Shown: positions 25,966 to 35,540 of the stretch, one piece after another
How positions within the stretch are numbered: position 1 is the stretch's first letter
How the letters are laid out: every line of letters begins with the position of its first letter
From: Azotimanducus chitobiosivorans
GTDB taxonomy: Bacteria; Pseudomonadota; Gammaproteobacteria; Pseudomonadales; Azotimanducaceae
Assembly (NCBI GenBank): GCA_965200235.1
Contig: OZ241339.1
Location: 1,984,001-2,048,000 of the forward strand
Direction of reading: 5' to 3'
DNA: 64,000 nucleotides
The notes under the pieces: model-generated
What the model saw: only the letters and a program-made list of their open reading frames with translations
What the model was told of the DNA's origin: nothing
Databases searched by the model: none
Position numbers and translations under genes: made by a program

Positions 25966-27099
25966 ATGGGACCGCTCGAAGGCATGAAGATCATCGAACT
26001 CGCTGGCATCGGGCCGGGGCCGTTTTGCGGCATGATGCTCTCCGACATGGGCGCCGATGTCATTCGCATTGATCGCATTGCGAATGCGCCGAGACGGCCG
26101 TTCGAAATTCTTGCCCGCAATCGGCGTTCAATTGCGGTGGACCTCAAGCGGCCTGAAGGCATTGAACTCGTCTTGAAGCTTTGTGAGGGGGCGGACGGGC
26201 TGTTTGAAGGCTTCCGGCCCGGTGTGACCGAACGCTTGGGACTCGGCCCGGACGACTGCATGGAGCGCAACCCACAGCTCGTCTATGGACGCATGACCGG
26301 ATGGGGCCAAGAAGGCCCGATCGCAGGAGCCGCTGGGCACGACATCAACTACATCGCGCTCGCTGGCGCCCTGCACGGCATCGGCTTTGCTGGCGACCGG
26401 CCGGTGCCGCCGCTCAATCTCGTCGGCGACTTCGGCGGTGGCGGCATGCTGCTCGCCTTCGGCATGGTCTGCGGAATGCTTGAAGCAAGCCGTTCCGGTC
26501 AAGGGCAAGTGATCGATGCCGCGATGATCGACGGCACGGCTGCGCTGATGGCGATGTTCTACGGCATGAAGGCGGCAGGCGTCTGGAAAGACGAGCGCGG
26601 CGTGAACCTCCTTGACACTGGCTCGCACTTCTACAACACCTTTGAGACCAGCGACGGCAAGCATATTTGCATTGGCTCGATTGAGCCGCAGTTCTATGCC
26701 GAGCTGCTTGAGCGGGCCGCGCTCGACGCGGACACCTTCGGCGAACAAATGAACCCGGAACGCTGGCCGCAGCAGACCGAAGCGCTTGCCCAAGTCTTCA
26801 AGCAAAAGACACGCGACGAATGGTGCGAGATTATGGAAGGCACGGATGTCTGCTTCGCGCCGGTGCTGTCGCTCAGCGAGGCACCTAATCATCCGCACAA
26901 TGTCGCGCGCGGCACCTTCGAGACGCACGATGGCCTCGTGCAGCCAGCGCCAGCACCGCGCTTCTCGCGCACACGCGGCGAGATTCGCAACAACGCCCGT
27001 GCGCCAGGCGAGGACGGTCGCGAAGTGTTGCAGGATTTCGGGTTCTCTTCTGAAGAAGTGACAGCGCTTGAAGCCTCTTCGGTGATAGGCGGGCCGTGA
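25966..27099 (+). CDS. CaiB/BaiF family, alpha-methylacyl-CoA racemase-like
   Basis: 377 residues from ATG 25966, preceded by AAGGAG at seven bases. The N-terminal 'GPLEGMKIIELAGIGPGPFCG' and 'ARNRRSIAVDLKRPEG' are typical of alpha-methylacyl-CoA racemases within the class III CoA-transferase fold. 'GHDINYIALAG' carries the expected histidine and 'LLDTGSHFYNTFETSDGKHI' precedes the C-terminal half. The enzyme would interconvert (R)- and (S)-2-methylacyl-CoA. Genes with CoA-transferase activity share this fold, but the 'PGPFCGMMLSDMGADVIRID' start favours the racemase group. Confidence 0.85.
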   Translation: MGPLEGMKIIELAGIGPGPFCGMMLSDMGADVIRIDRIANAPRRPFEILARNRRSIAVDLKRPEGIELVLKLCEGADGLFEGFRPGVTERLGLGPDDCMERNPQLVYGRMTGWGQEGPIAGAAGHDINYIALAGALHGIGFAGDRPVPPLNLVGDFGGGGMLLAFGMVCGMLEASRSGQGQVIDAAMIDGTAALMAMFYGMKAAGVWKDERGVNLLDTGSHFYNTFETSDGKHICIGSIEPQFYAELLERAALDADTFGEQMNPERWPQQTEALAQVFKQKTRDEWCEIMEGTDVCFAPVLSLSEAPNHPHNVARGTFETHDGLVQPAPAPRFSRTRGEIRNNARAPGEDGREVLQDFGFSSEEVTALEASSVIGGP

Positions 27100-28976
27100 C
27101 AGGTCCTGCGGCCTGGCAGCGCGAGTACGACGCCGCGCTTCGCAATCCAGAGGCTTTCTGGGAAGCGCAAGCAAGCCACCTGCCGTGGCTTGCGCCGCCC
27201 AAGCACATTCTCTCGAACGATGCGAACGGCACGCCGCGCTGGTTCAAAGGCGGAGTAACCAATACGTCGTGGCTTGCCGTCGATCGACACTGCGATGACG
27301 GACGTGGCCGAGATACGGCGCTCGTCTACGATTCACCGGTGACTGGCATCGTCGAATCCCTCACCTTTGATGAACTGAAAGCGCGAGTGTCGCGCACCGC
27401 TGGCATGCTGCAAGGCCTTGGCGTCGGGCAGGGAGACCGCGTGGTGATCTACATGCCGATGATCCCCGAAGCGATTATCAGCATGCTTGCCTGCGCGCGC
27501 CTTGGCGCCATCCACTCGGTGGTTTTCGGCGGATTCGCAGCGCCGGAACTCGCGGCGCGCATCGACGATGCAACGCCCAAGGTACTGCTCGCGGCATCCT
27601 GCGGCATTGAGTTTGACACGGTCATCCCCTACACGCCGATGATCGAGGAAGCACTGGCGATCGCGCGATGTCCACCCGAACGCTGCGTCGTCAAGCAGCG
27701 CGACGCCTGTCCTGCGAGACTCTCACAGCCACGCGACCTCGATTGGGACGAGACGATGGCCGCATCGCCGCTTGCCGACTTCACGCCTGTCGATGCCACC
27801 GACCCGCTCTATATTCTCTATACCTCCGGCACCACCGGGCGACCCAAGGGCGTCCTGCGCGACACCGGCGGTCATGCGGTGGCACTCAATTACAGCATGG
27901 CGGCGGTCTACGAGGCGCATCCGGGCGATGTCTTCTGGGCAGCGTCTGATGTTGGCTGGGTGGTCGGTCATTCGTACATTGCCTATGCGCCCTTGATTCG
28001 CGGCTGCACGAGCATCCTCTATGAAGGCAAGCCAGTGCGCACACCTGATGCCGGTGCCTTCTGGCGCGTGATCGAAGACCACGGAGTGAAGACATTTTTT
28101 GCCGCGCCCACGGCGTTTCGTGCCGTGCGCAAGGAAGACCCCGACGCGCAATTGCTAGAGCGCTACGATATTTCAAGCCTCGCGCACCTGTTTGTCGCTG
28201 GCGAGCGACTCGACCCGTCAACCTTTCATTGGCTGAGCAAGCACTTACCTGTACCGGTCATCGACCACTGGTGGCAGACCGAGTCTGGCTGGCCAATCTG
28301 TGCGAATCCGGCCGGACTCGGCCTCGTCCAGCCTAAACCGGGGTCGGTGAGCTTGCCAGTGCCTGGATTCGACCTGCGAGTCGTTGATGATGACGGCGGC
28401 GAGTGCGAAGCCGGTGTGACCGGCAATATCGTCATCAAGCCGCCGCTTCCGCCAGGCAACCTCTACTCGGTGTGGGGAGATCATTCGCGCTACCTCGACG
28501 CCTACTGGTCAAGGTTCGGTGGACTCTATCTCACGGGCGACGGCGGATTTCGGGACGAAGATGGCTATGTGTACATCATGGGACGCACCGACGATGTCAT
28601 GAATGTCGCCGGACACAGACTTTCGAGCGGTGAGATGGAAGAGGTCATCGCCTCGCATCCGGCGGTGGCCGAATGCGCAGTGGTGGGGCGCAGGGACGAG
28701 ACACGAGGACAAGTACCGCTTGCCGTGATGGTCCTCAAGGACGGCATCAATATTGACGGCGAAACGCTAGCAGCCGAAGTGATTGCCAAGGTGCGGGCTT
28801 CCATCGGCGCATTTGCCTACTTGCGCGAGGTCAAGATCGTCCCACGCCTGCCGAAAACCCGGTCAGGCAAGGTGCTACGACATCTTTTGCGCCAAATCGC
28901 CGACGGCGATGCTTGGGACTTGCCCGCGACGATTGAGGATGCGGGGGTGGTGGATGAGTTGCTCGCGGTGCTTTGA
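27096..28976 (+). CDS. prpE: Propionyl/acetyl-CoA synthetase (PrpE-like)
   Basis: AMP-forming acyl-CoA ligase (626 aa; E. coli PrpE has 628). The start GTG overlaps the racemase stop as GTGA. Motifs are the AMP-binding 'YTSGTTGRPKG', 'DVGWVVGHSYIAYAPL', 'DHWWQTESGWPI', 'YLTGDGG' and the catalytic lysine in 'LPKTRSGK'. 'SGTTGRPKGVLRDTGGH' and the W-W-Q-T-E-S-G-W-P element favour PrpE over Acs. With the racemase, it suggests activation of a short or branched carboxylic acid to its CoA ester, followed by epimerisation at C2. The precise substrate is inferred. Confidence 0.8.
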   Translation: MTGPAAWQREYDAALRNPEAFWEAQASHLPWLAPPKHILSNDANGTPRWFKGGVTNTSWLAVDRHCDDGRGRDTALVYDSPVTGIVESLTFDELKARVSRTAGMLQGLGVGQGDRVVIYMPMIPEAIISMLACARLGAIHSVVFGGFAAPELAARIDDATPKVLLAASCGIEFDTVIPYTPMIEEALAIARCPPERCVVKQRDACPARLSQPRDLDWDETMAASPLADFTPVDATDPLYILYTSGTTGRPKGVLRDTGGHAVALNYSMAAVYEAHPGDVFWAASDVGWVVGHSYIAYAPLIRGCTSILYEGKPVRTPDAGAFWRVIEDHGVKTFFAAPTAFRAVRKEDPDAQLLERYDISSLAHLFVAGERLDPSTFHWLSKHLPVPVIDHWWQTESGWPICANPAGLGLVQPKPGSVSLPVPGFDLRVVDDDGGECEAGVTGNIVIKPPLPPGNLYSVWGDHSRYLDAYWSRFGGLYLTGDGGFRDEDGYVYIMGRTDDVMNVAGHRLSSGEMEEVIASHPAVAECAVVGRRDETRGQVPLAVMVLKDGINIDGETLAAEVIAKVRASIGAFAYLREVKIVPRLPKTRSGKVLRHLLRQIADGDAWDLPATIEDAGVVDELLAVL

Positions 28977-29020
28977 ATTCTACGATCAGCGCCAGTGCCT
29001 AGACATTATGTATTGACCTT

Positions 29021-29044
29021 GCCTACCGCCACAGGCCGGTAGGC
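29021..29044 (+). other. Perfect 8-bp inverted repeat
   Basis: Arms GCCTACCG (29021-29028) and CGGTAGGC (29037-29044) flank an eight-base loop, just after the racemase/ligase operon. No T-run follows, so it is not a standard intrinsic terminator. It could stabilise the mRNA 3' end or be a repeat element. Confidence 0.4.
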
Positions 29045-29097
29045 GGGCATCACGCTCGAACATATGCTAGATTAACTTGCCTGCCTGAGGAGCCACC

Positions 29098-29565
29098 ATG
29101 TCAGTTCAATCCTTTGATGAAATCCGAGACGACTTCGCGGCGCGCGTCAAGCGCATCGTGTGGGCGACGGTGAGCACCCAAGACACGGCGGGACGCCTGC
29201 GCTCGCGCATGTTGCATCCGATCTGGGAAGACGCGACCGGCTGGATTCTCACCGGCCGCAACTCCCTCAAAGCCAAGCACATTGCGGCGAATGCCTTTGT
29301 GTCCGTGACCTACTGGGACCCGCAGCACGAACAGATCGTCGCCGACTGCCAAGCGACTTGGGAGGATGATATCGATGAGAAGCAGCGCATCTGGGATCTG
29401 TTCAAGTCCACCGAACCGCCGCTTGGCTACGATCCCGGCTTGTTCTTCACGGACGGCGCCGCCCACCCAGAATGCGGCCTGCTGAAGCTCGACCCTTGGC
29501 GTATCGAGCTGTGGACAATCGGCGAACTGATGCAAGGCAAGCCGCCGAAAGTGTGGAAACCGTAG
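29098..29565 (+). CDS. Pyridoxamine 5'-phosphate oxidase-fold protein
   Basis: 155 residues with the FMN-binding split-barrel pattern: 'VWATVSTQDTAGRLRSRMLH', 'WILTGRNSLKAKHIAANAFV', 'YWDPQHEQI' and a C-terminal 'LLKLDPWRIELW'. It lacks the extra residues of true PNPO, so it is better seen as a general flavin- or F420-type reductase or haem-handling protein. GAGGAG precedes ATG by seven bases. It stands alone between the CoA operon and carA. Confidence 0.75.
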   Translation: MSVQSFDEIRDDFAARVKRIVWATVSTQDTAGRLRSRMLHPIWEDATGWILTGRNSLKAKHIAANAFVSVTYWDPQHEQIVADCQATWEDDIDEKQRIWDLFKSTEPPLGYDPGLFFTDGAAHPECGLLKLDPWRIELWTIGELMQGKPPKVWKP

Positions 29566-29689
29566 GCGAACACCTCGCGCCTCATTTACAATACCCATCC
29601 AGCCACGATGCGGCCTTTGGCGAGCAAAAGCTCGAGGTCGTGATTCACAACCAACAGGGTCAGAAAAAATTAGTTATGTGTGAGGCTGG

Positions 29690-30811
29690 ATGAACAGAGC
29701 AGTGCTCGCGCTCGCTGGGGGCGCGGTGTTTGAAGGTGTTGCTGCGGGAGCGGCTGGCACGGCTGTCGGTGAAGTGGTGTTCAACACCGCCATGACCGGC
29801 TATCAGGAAATTCTCACCGACCCGTCCTATGCCGGACAGATTGTCACGCTGACCTATCCCCACATCGGCAATACCGGCGCCAATGCGGAAGATGTCGAGT
29901 CGAGCCGCGTGTGGGCGAGTGGCCTCGTCGTGCGAAGCTTGCCGAAGCGCCATTCCAATTGGCGCAGCGAATCGGATCTGACAGCGTTCTTGCAGCGCGA
30001 GAACTGCGTCGCCATCGCCGAAGTGGACACGCGCGAGCTCACCACCGTCATCCGCGAGCAGGGCGCGCAAGGCGCATGTATTGCTGCGGGCCAAGACGGC
30101 GACGTGATCGACGTTGAAGACTGCATCAAACGTGCGCAAGGCTTTCCCGGACTCTCTGGCCGAGACCTTGTCAAAGGTGTCACCTGCAAGACGCCAATCG
30201 AGTGGGACAAAAGCCTCTGGCGCTCGCAGGGGACTCGCTCCCCGAAATACAAAGTCGTCGCCTACGACTTCGGCGTCAAGCACAATATCCTTCGCTATCT
30301 CACTGATCGGCAGTGCCAGGTCACCTTGGTACCAGCGACAACGAGCGCGACCGAAGCACTTTCGTTGTCACCCGACGGCATCTTCCTGTCGAACGGTCCG
30401 GGCGATCCGGAGCCGCTCGACTACGCGATCTCGGCGATCAGCGAGCTCATTGATTCAGGCGTTCCAATCTTCGGGATTTGCCTTGGTCACCAGCTATTGT
30501 CGCTCGCCTGTGGTGCGCGCACCATCAAAATGCCGTTTGGACACCACGGCGCCAATCATCCGATCAAGTCCATTGCCACCAATCGCGTCATGATCTCGAG
30601 CCAGAACCATGGCTTTGCGGTGGATGCCGACTCCATTCCCGAGTGCCTCGAAGTCACGCATGTGTCGCTCTTTGACGGCACTGTGCAAGGCGTGCGCCAT
30701 CGAACGAAGCCTGTCATCAGTGTGCAGGGGCATCCCGAAGCGAGCCCAGGTCCGCAGGATGTTGAAGGACTCTTCGACCAATTCGTCGCCCTCATGGAAT
30801 CGAAGGCGTAG
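29690..30811 (+). CDS. carA: Carbamoyl-phosphate synthase small subunit
   Basis: The glutamine amidotransferase subunit (373 aa) hydrolyses glutamine and channels ammonia to CarB, for arginine and pyrimidine synthesis. The N-terminal CarA domain ('VVFNTAMTGYQEILTDPSYA', 'IGNTGANAEDVES') is followed by a class I amidotransferase with nucleophile cysteine in 'FGICLGHQLLSLACG' and the His-Glu pair in 'QGHPEASPGP'. ATG follows a modest GAGG. Only five bases separate it from carB. The 124 bases upstream contain no recognised attenuator or PyrR site. Confidence 0.96.
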   Translation: MNRAVLALAGGAVFEGVAAGAAGTAVGEVVFNTAMTGYQEILTDPSYAGQIVTLTYPHIGNTGANAEDVESSRVWASGLVVRSLPKRHSNWRSESDLTAFLQRENCVAIAEVDTRELTTVIREQGAQGACIAAGQDGDVIDVEDCIKRAQGFPGLSGRDLVKGVTCKTPIEWDKSLWRSQGTRSPKYKVVAYDFGVKHNILRYLTDRQCQVTLVPATTSATEALSLSPDGIFLSNGPGDPEPLDYAISAISELIDSGVPIFGICLGHQLLSLACGARTIKMPFGHHGANHPIKSIATNRVMISSQNHGFAVDADSIPECLEVTHVSLFDGTVQGVRHRTKPVISVQGHPEASPGPQDVEGLFDQFVALMESKA

Positions 30812-30816
30812 CCGCC

Positions 30817-33800
30817 GTGCCGAAACGCACAGATATCGAGTCCATCCTGATTCCCGGCGCCGGCCCGATTGTCATCGGCCAAGCCTGCGAGTTCGACTAC
30901 TCCGGTACGCAAGCCTGCCAAGCCCTCAAGAAGGAGGGCTATCGAATTGTCTTGATCAACTCCAATCCGGCGACCATCATGACCGACCCGTCGGTCGCCG
31001 ACAGCACCTACATCGAACCGATTGACTGGCGCGTCATGGCCGAAGTCATCGAGCGTGAACGACCCGACGCGCTGCTGCCGACGATGGGAGGCCAGACGGC
31101 GCTCAACACCACCCTCGACCTCGTGCGCGAAGGCGTCCTCGAAGCCTTCGACGTTGAGCTGATTGGCGCCAGCCGCGATGCCATCGACAAGGCCGAAGAC
31201 CGCGAGCGCTTCATTGAGGCCATGCGCAACATCAATCTCGAAACGCCACGCGCCGGTATCGCGCACAGCCTTGAGGAGGCCATGCAGGTGCAAGGCGCGT
31301 TGGGCTTTCCGTGCATCATTCGTCCCTCGTTCACGCTTGGCGGCAGCGGTGGCGGCATCGCCTACAACCTCGACGAATTCAAGAGCCTTTGTGCGAGGGG
31401 CCTTGCGCAATCGCCGACTAACGAGCTGCTCATCGACGAATCACTGCTCGGCTGGAAGGAGTTTGAGATGGAGGTGGTGCGCGACCGCCTTGACAATTGC
31501 ATCATCGTCTGCGCCATTGAAAACCTCGATGCGATGGGCGTGCATACCGGCGACAGCATCACCGTCGCGCCGACGCAGACGCTGACGGACAAGGAATATC
31601 AGATCATGCGCAACGCCTCGATCGACGTGCTGCGCGAGATCGGCGTCGAGACCGGCGGCTCGAACGTGCAGTTCGCGATCAACCCGAAGGACGGGCGGCT
31701 GGTGGTGATCGAAATGAACCCGCGCGTATCGAGATCGTCCGCCCTGGCATCAAAGGCGACCGGCTTCCCGATCGCCAAGGTTGCGGCGCGGCTCGCGGTG
31801 GGCTACACCCTCGATGAACTGCAAAACGACATTACCGGCGTCACGCCGGTGTCCTTTGAGCCGTCGATCGACTACGTGGTGGTCAAGGTGCCGCGCTTCA
31901 CCTTCGAGAAGTTCCCAGCGGCGCAGGACCGACTGACGACGCAGATGAAGTCGGTTGGCGAGGCCATGGCGATTGGCCGCACGTTTCAGGAAGCCATGCA
32001 GAAGGTGCTGCGCGGACTTGAAACCGGCATTGATGGCTTTGATCCTGTGACCGGACTTGACGGACCGGATGGCACGCGGGCGCTCGTGCGCGAACTGCGC
32101 GAACCGGGACCGCATCGCATCCGCTATCTCGCGGAAGCCATGCGGCGAGGCGTCAGCCTTGAAGACTTGCATGAGCACACGGGTATCGACCCGTGGTTTC
32201 TTGCCGAGATTCAAGATTTGATCGACACCGAAGCCGATCTCGGCGACGTGCCGCTGCCGTCGCTCACATTGGAACAATTCCGCCGCATCAAGCGCCAAGG
32301 GTTTTCCGATGCGCGCCTCGCCGCGCTGCTTGGGTCAAGCGAAGGCGACGTGCGGGCGCATCGCGAATCACTCGGACTCATGCCTGTCTACAAGCGCGTG
32401 GATACCTGCGCGGCCGAGTTTCCATCGCAGACGGCCTACATGTATTCGACCTATGAGCGAGCGTGCGAATCCAAGCCATCGCAGAAGCGCAAGATTATGG
32501 TGCTCGGCGGCGGCCCGAACCGCATCGGCCAGGGCATTGAGTTTGACTACTGCTGCGTGCATGCCGCGCTCGCCATGCGCGAGGACGGCTACGAGACCAT
32601 CATGGTCAACTGCAATCCTGAGACGGTCTCAACCGACTACGACGTCTCGGACCGGCTCTACTTCGAGCCGGTGACATTGGAAGATGTCATTGCCATTGTT
32701 CATCTTGAGCAACCAGAGGGCGTGATTGTTCAGTTTGGCGGACAGACCCCGCTCAAGCTGGTGCGCGCGCTTGACGAGGCGGGTGTCAATATTCTCGGCA
32801 CTTCGGCAGATGCGATCGATCGAGCGGAAGACCGGCAGCGCTTTCAAACCATGATCAACGCCTTGGGCCTGCGCCAGCCTCCCAACGCGACGGTGACCTC
32901 GGTCGCCGAAGGTCTTGAGGCGGCAAAAAAGATTGGCTATCCGTTGGTTGTTCGGCCTTCCTATGTCCTCGGCGGCAGGGCCATGGAACTTGTCCATTCG
33001 GATGCGGACTTGAAGGACTATCTGGCCCACGCCGTCGTCGCGTCGGAAGATTCTCCGGTGCTGCTCGACAAGTTTCTTGCGAAAGCTGTTGAAGTCGATG
33101 TCGATGCGGTCTGCGATGGCGTTGATTGCGTGATTGGCGGCATCATGCAGCACATCGAACAAGCGGGCATCCACTCCGGAGATTCATCGTGCGTGCTGCC
33201 TCCGGTGAGCCTCTCCAAGAAGGTTCAGGACACGCTGCGAAATCAAACCCGCGCCATGGCCTTCGAACTTGGCGTTGTCGGACTGATGAACGTGCAGTTC
33301 GCCGTGCAGGGCGAAGAGGTGTTCGTCTTGGAAGTCAATCCGCGCGCCTCGCGCACGGTGCCATTCGTCTCGAAGAGCATCGGCGTGTCGCTCGCCAAGA
33401 TTGCCGCGCGCTGCATGGCGGGCACGACCTTGAAGTCCCAAGGCTTTACAAAGGAAGTTCGGCATGCGCACATCAGTGTCAAGGAGGCGGTGTTTCCGTT
33501 CAATAAGTTCCCCGGCGTCGATCCCATCCTCTCGCCGGAAATGAAGTCCACAGGAGAAGTCATGGGTGTCGGCGACACCTTCGCCGAAGCCTTCGCCAAG
33601 GCGACGCTGGCGGCGGGCGAGCGTCTGCCCATGTCGGGGCGCGCCTTCATCAGCGTTGCCGACGCGGATAAGCAGGGTGTTGCCGAAGTCGCGCAGGCGC
33701 TCGCGGACCTCGGCTTCTCACTGATTGCGACGCGCGGCACGGCGAGCGTCATTCGCGCCGCTGGCCTTGAGGTGGAAGTTGTGAACAAGGTCACTGAAGG

Positions 33801-34035
33801 CCGTCCGGATATTTCTGACCTCATCAAAAACAATCCGGTTGACCTGATTGTGAACACGACTGAAGGCCGCGCGGCCATCGCCGACTCCGCGCTCATTCGA
33901 CGGCTCGCAGTTGAGCACAGGGTCTGCTACACGACGACGCTTGCCGGCGGGCAGGCGTTTTGCGAGGCCATCGCCCATCTTCACGCCCATCCGGGCAAAC
34001 CATCAGTGAGACGCATTCAGGACTTGAACACATGA
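30817..34035 (+). CDS. carB: Carbamoyl-phosphate synthase large subunit
   Basis: 1072 residues with the duplicated ATP-grasp architecture. The first half has 'IGQACEFDYSGTQA' and 'GGSNVQFAINP'; the second has 'IGQGIEFDYCCVHA' and 'GLMNVQFAVQGEEVFVLEVN'. Allosteric MGS-like domain at the C-terminus ('LIATRGTASVIRAAGL'). It synthesises carbamoyl phosphate from bicarbonate, ammonia and two ATP. The start is GTG. The stop overlaps the greA start (ATGA), linking both genes in one operon. Confidence 0.97.
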   Translation: MPKRTDIESILIPGAGPIVIGQACEFDYSGTQACQALKKEGYRIVLINSNPATIMTDPSVADSTYIEPIDWRVMAEVIERERPDALLPTMGGQTALNTTLDLVREGVLEAFDVELIGASRDAIDKAEDRERFIEAMRNINLETPRAGIAHSLEEAMQVQGALGFPCIIRPSFTLGGSGGGIAYNLDEFKSLCARGLAQSPTNELLIDESLLGWKEFEMEVVRDRLDNCIIVCAIENLDAMGVHTGDSITVAPTQTLTDKEYQIMRNASIDVLREIGVETGGSNVQFAINPKDGRLVVIEMNPRVSRSSALASKATGFPIAKVAARLAVGYTLDELQNDITGVTPVSFEPSIDYVVVKVPRFTFEKFPAAQDRLTTQMKSVGEAMAIGRTFQEAMQKVLRGLETGIDGFDPVTGLDGPDGTRALVRELREPGPHRIRYLAEAMRRGVSLEDLHEHTGIDPWFLAEIQDLIDTEADLGDVPLPSLTLEQFRRIKRQGFSDARLAALLGSSEGDVRAHRESLGLMPVYKRVDTCAAEFPSQTAYMYSTYERACESKPSQKRKIMVLGGGPNRIGQGIEFDYCCVHAALAMREDGYETIMVNCNPETVSTDYDVSDRLYFEPVTLEDVIAIVHLEQPEGVIVQFGGQTPLKLVRALDEAGVNILGTSADAIDRAEDRQRFQTMINALGLRQPPNATVTSVAEGLEAAKKIGYPLVVRPSYVLGGRAMELVHSDADLKDYLAHAVVASEDSPVLLDKFLAKAVEVDVDAVCDGVDCVIGGIMQHIEQAGIHSGDSSCVLPPVSLSKKVQDTLRNQTRAMAFELGVVGLMNVQFAVQGEEVFVLEVNPRASRTVPFVSKSIGVSLAKIAARCMAGTTLKSQGFTKEVRHAHISVKEAVFPFNKFPGVDPILSPEMKSTGEVMGVGDTFAEAFAKATLAAGERLPMSGRAFISVADADKQGVAEVAQALADLGFSLIATRGTASVIRAAGLEVEVVNKVTEGRPDISDLIKNNPVDLIVNTTEGRAAIADSALIRRLAVEHRVCYTTTLAGGQAFCEAIAHLHAHPGKPSVRRIQDLNT

Positions 34036-34505
34036 GCACGCCAATGACGGTCGAGGGCGAACAGGCGCTGCGCGAGGAATTGCAGCGACTGAAATTCGAG
34101 CTGCGACCAAAAATCATTGAAGACCTCGCCAAGGCGCGCGCGCACGGCGATTTGCGCGAGAACGCCGAATATCATGCCGTGCGCGAGCAGCACGGGTTCA
34201 ATGAGGGTCGCATTCAAGAGATCGAAGGCAAGCTCGCCGATGCGCAGGTCATCGACATTGCGCGCATCCGCGAGTCCGGCAAAGTTGTTTTTGGCGCGAC
34301 TGTCAGCCTGGAGAATCTCGACAGCGGCGAGTCCGTTCGCTATCAGATCGTCGGCGAAGACGAGGCTGATATTAAGCTCGGTAAAATTTCCTTTTCGTCG
34401 CCGATCGGCCGCGCCCTCATCGGCAAGCGCTGCGACGATGAGGTGGAAGTCAACGCGCCCGGCGGTACTGTCAGCTACGAGATACTCAAGGTCGAGCATC
34501 TATGA
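34032..34505 (+). CDS. greA: Transcript cleavage factor GreA
   Basis: 157 residues: an N-terminal coiled-coil hairpin ('EELQRLKFELRPKIIEDLAK', 'HGDLRENAEYHAVREQHGFN' with the acidic tip D/E residues), then a C-terminal FKBP-like domain ('IRESGKVVFGATVSLENLDS', 'FSSPIGRALIGKRCDDEVEV'). It rescues backtracked RNA polymerase. The start ATG 34032 overlaps the carB stop. An upstream in-frame start at 33960 lies inside carB and is not used. carB-greA is the usual order in many gammaproteobacteria. Confidence 0.96.
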   Translation: MSTPMTVEGEQALREELQRLKFELRPKIIEDLAKARAHGDLRENAEYHAVREQHGFNEGRIQEIEGKLADAQVIDIARIRESGKVVFGATVSLENLDSGESVRYQIVGEDEADIKLGKISFSSPIGRALIGKRCDDEVEVNAPGGTVSYEILKVEHL

Positions 34506-35146
34506 GCCGACGCGCTTCTCGCGCCCATTGGCGAGCGCGCGGCGGAGGCGACAGCTACTCGCGGCAGGCAGCGATACGCGGCCTTGGTTCGAGAGCATGG
34601 TTCAAACTGGAATCGCTTGATGCGCGGTTCAAGCTCGTGCGCCCGGGGCGCAAAGTGCTTGAGCTCGGCGCCGCACCCGGTGGCTGGACGCGCTATCTCG
34701 CTGCGAAGAAGGCGCACGTGTTCGCGTGCGATCAGCGCCATATGGAGGTGCCGGCGAAAGTCGCCTTCCTGCAGACCGATGTTGGCGGCGAGGCATTTCG
34801 AGACTGGTCGATGCGCCATGCGCCTTTTGGCCTGATCGTGTCCGACATGGCGCCCGACATCTCCGGCATTGATGTGCGCGACATGGCGGCTGCGGAGGCG
34901 CTGGTCGATCTCGCGTTCGATCTTGCTGACGCATTGCTCGACGAAGGAGGCGACTTGGTCGTCAAGCTCTTTCAAGGCGATCCGGTCACGCTGTTCGGGC
35001 AACGCGCGGGTGCTGGATTCTCGACAGTGAAAATCGCCAAACCGCGCGCATCGCGCAGCGAATCAAGCGAAATGTATGGTGTCGCATTGAACAAGCGAAA
35101 GCCTTTGACAGAGCCTCTCGTTAGACTTGAAACGGGTTCTCAATGA
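34502..35146 (+). CDS. rlmE: 23S rRNA 2'-O-ribose methyltransferase RlmE
   Basis: 214 residues; methylates U2552 of 23S rRNA. The S-adenosylmethionine motif 'VLELGAAPGGWTRYL' and the K-D-K-E catalytic tetrad are all visible: lysine in 'RAWFKLES', aspartate in 'IVSDMAPDISG', lysine in 'LVVKLFQG', glutamate in 'SESSEMYGVAL'. ATGA overlap with greA. yhbY, usual on the opposite strand between greA and rlmE, is absent. The 3' end overlaps the convergent vapC stop by 26 bases. Confidence 0.95.
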   Translation: MSRRASRAHWRARGGGDSYSRQAAIRGLGSRAWFKLESLDARFKLVRPGRKVLELGAAPGGWTRYLAAKKAHVFACDQRHMEVPAKVAFLQTDVGGEAFRDWSMRHAPFGLIVSDMAPDISGIDVRDMAAAEALVDLAFDLADALLDEGGDLVVKLFQGDPVTLFGQRAGAGFSTVKIAKPRASRSESSEMYGVALNKRKPLTEPLVRLETGSQ

Positions 35147-35540
35147 TGAGCGACTGAATTCGCTGTCCGTGCTGAAGGTCCTCGCTGTACAAACGGGTAC
35201 AGCCAAATTCAACGGCCCCTGCGACTATCATCGAGTCGTAGAAGCTCAAGCCGTATTGATCGCACAGCGTCAATCCACGCTCGTAGAGTTCGCCACTCGG
35301 CGAAACCCTCCAGAGCGGTGTCAAGACCTGTGAAAACAAAGTTCGTGCGTCTCCAGCCGAAAAGCCCAGCTTCCTTACCGCCACGTTGAGCGTTTCCTGT
35401 ACAACTTGGTAGCTGATGCAACCGCTGCCCGTCTCGATGCTCCGTTGCACCAATTGCTCCGCCCGTCGATGCTTTGTTTCGTCGGTTTCGTCGAGCGCGT
35501 ACACCAGCACGTTGGTGTCCAAGAATTCCTCAACGCTCAT
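35121..35540 (-). CDS. VapC-type PIN domain toxin, intact
   Basis: 139 residues, a complete PIN ribonuclease. The acidic cluster is present: 'EEFLDTNVLVYALDETD', the E in 'YQVVQETLNV', 'SFYDSMIVAGAVE' and 'YSEDLQHGQ'. Such toxins cleave initiator tRNA or rRNA. It starts inside the end of the antitoxin gene (11-base overlap). It is the only toxin in this window that looks complete. It sits between rlmE and ftsH, which are normally adjacent. Confidence 0.88.
   Translation of the reverse strand: MSVEEFLDTNVLVYALDETDETKHRRAEQLVQRSIETGSGCISYQVVQETLNVAVRKLGFSAGDARTLFSQVLTPLWRVSPSGELYERGLTLCDQYGLSFYDSMIVAGAVEFGCTRLYSEDLQHGQRIQSLIIENPFQV

Noticed and set aside
29690..29690. Attenuator or pyrimidine-responsive leader before carA
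   Set aside because: The 124 bases upstream show no convincing hairpin with a T-run.
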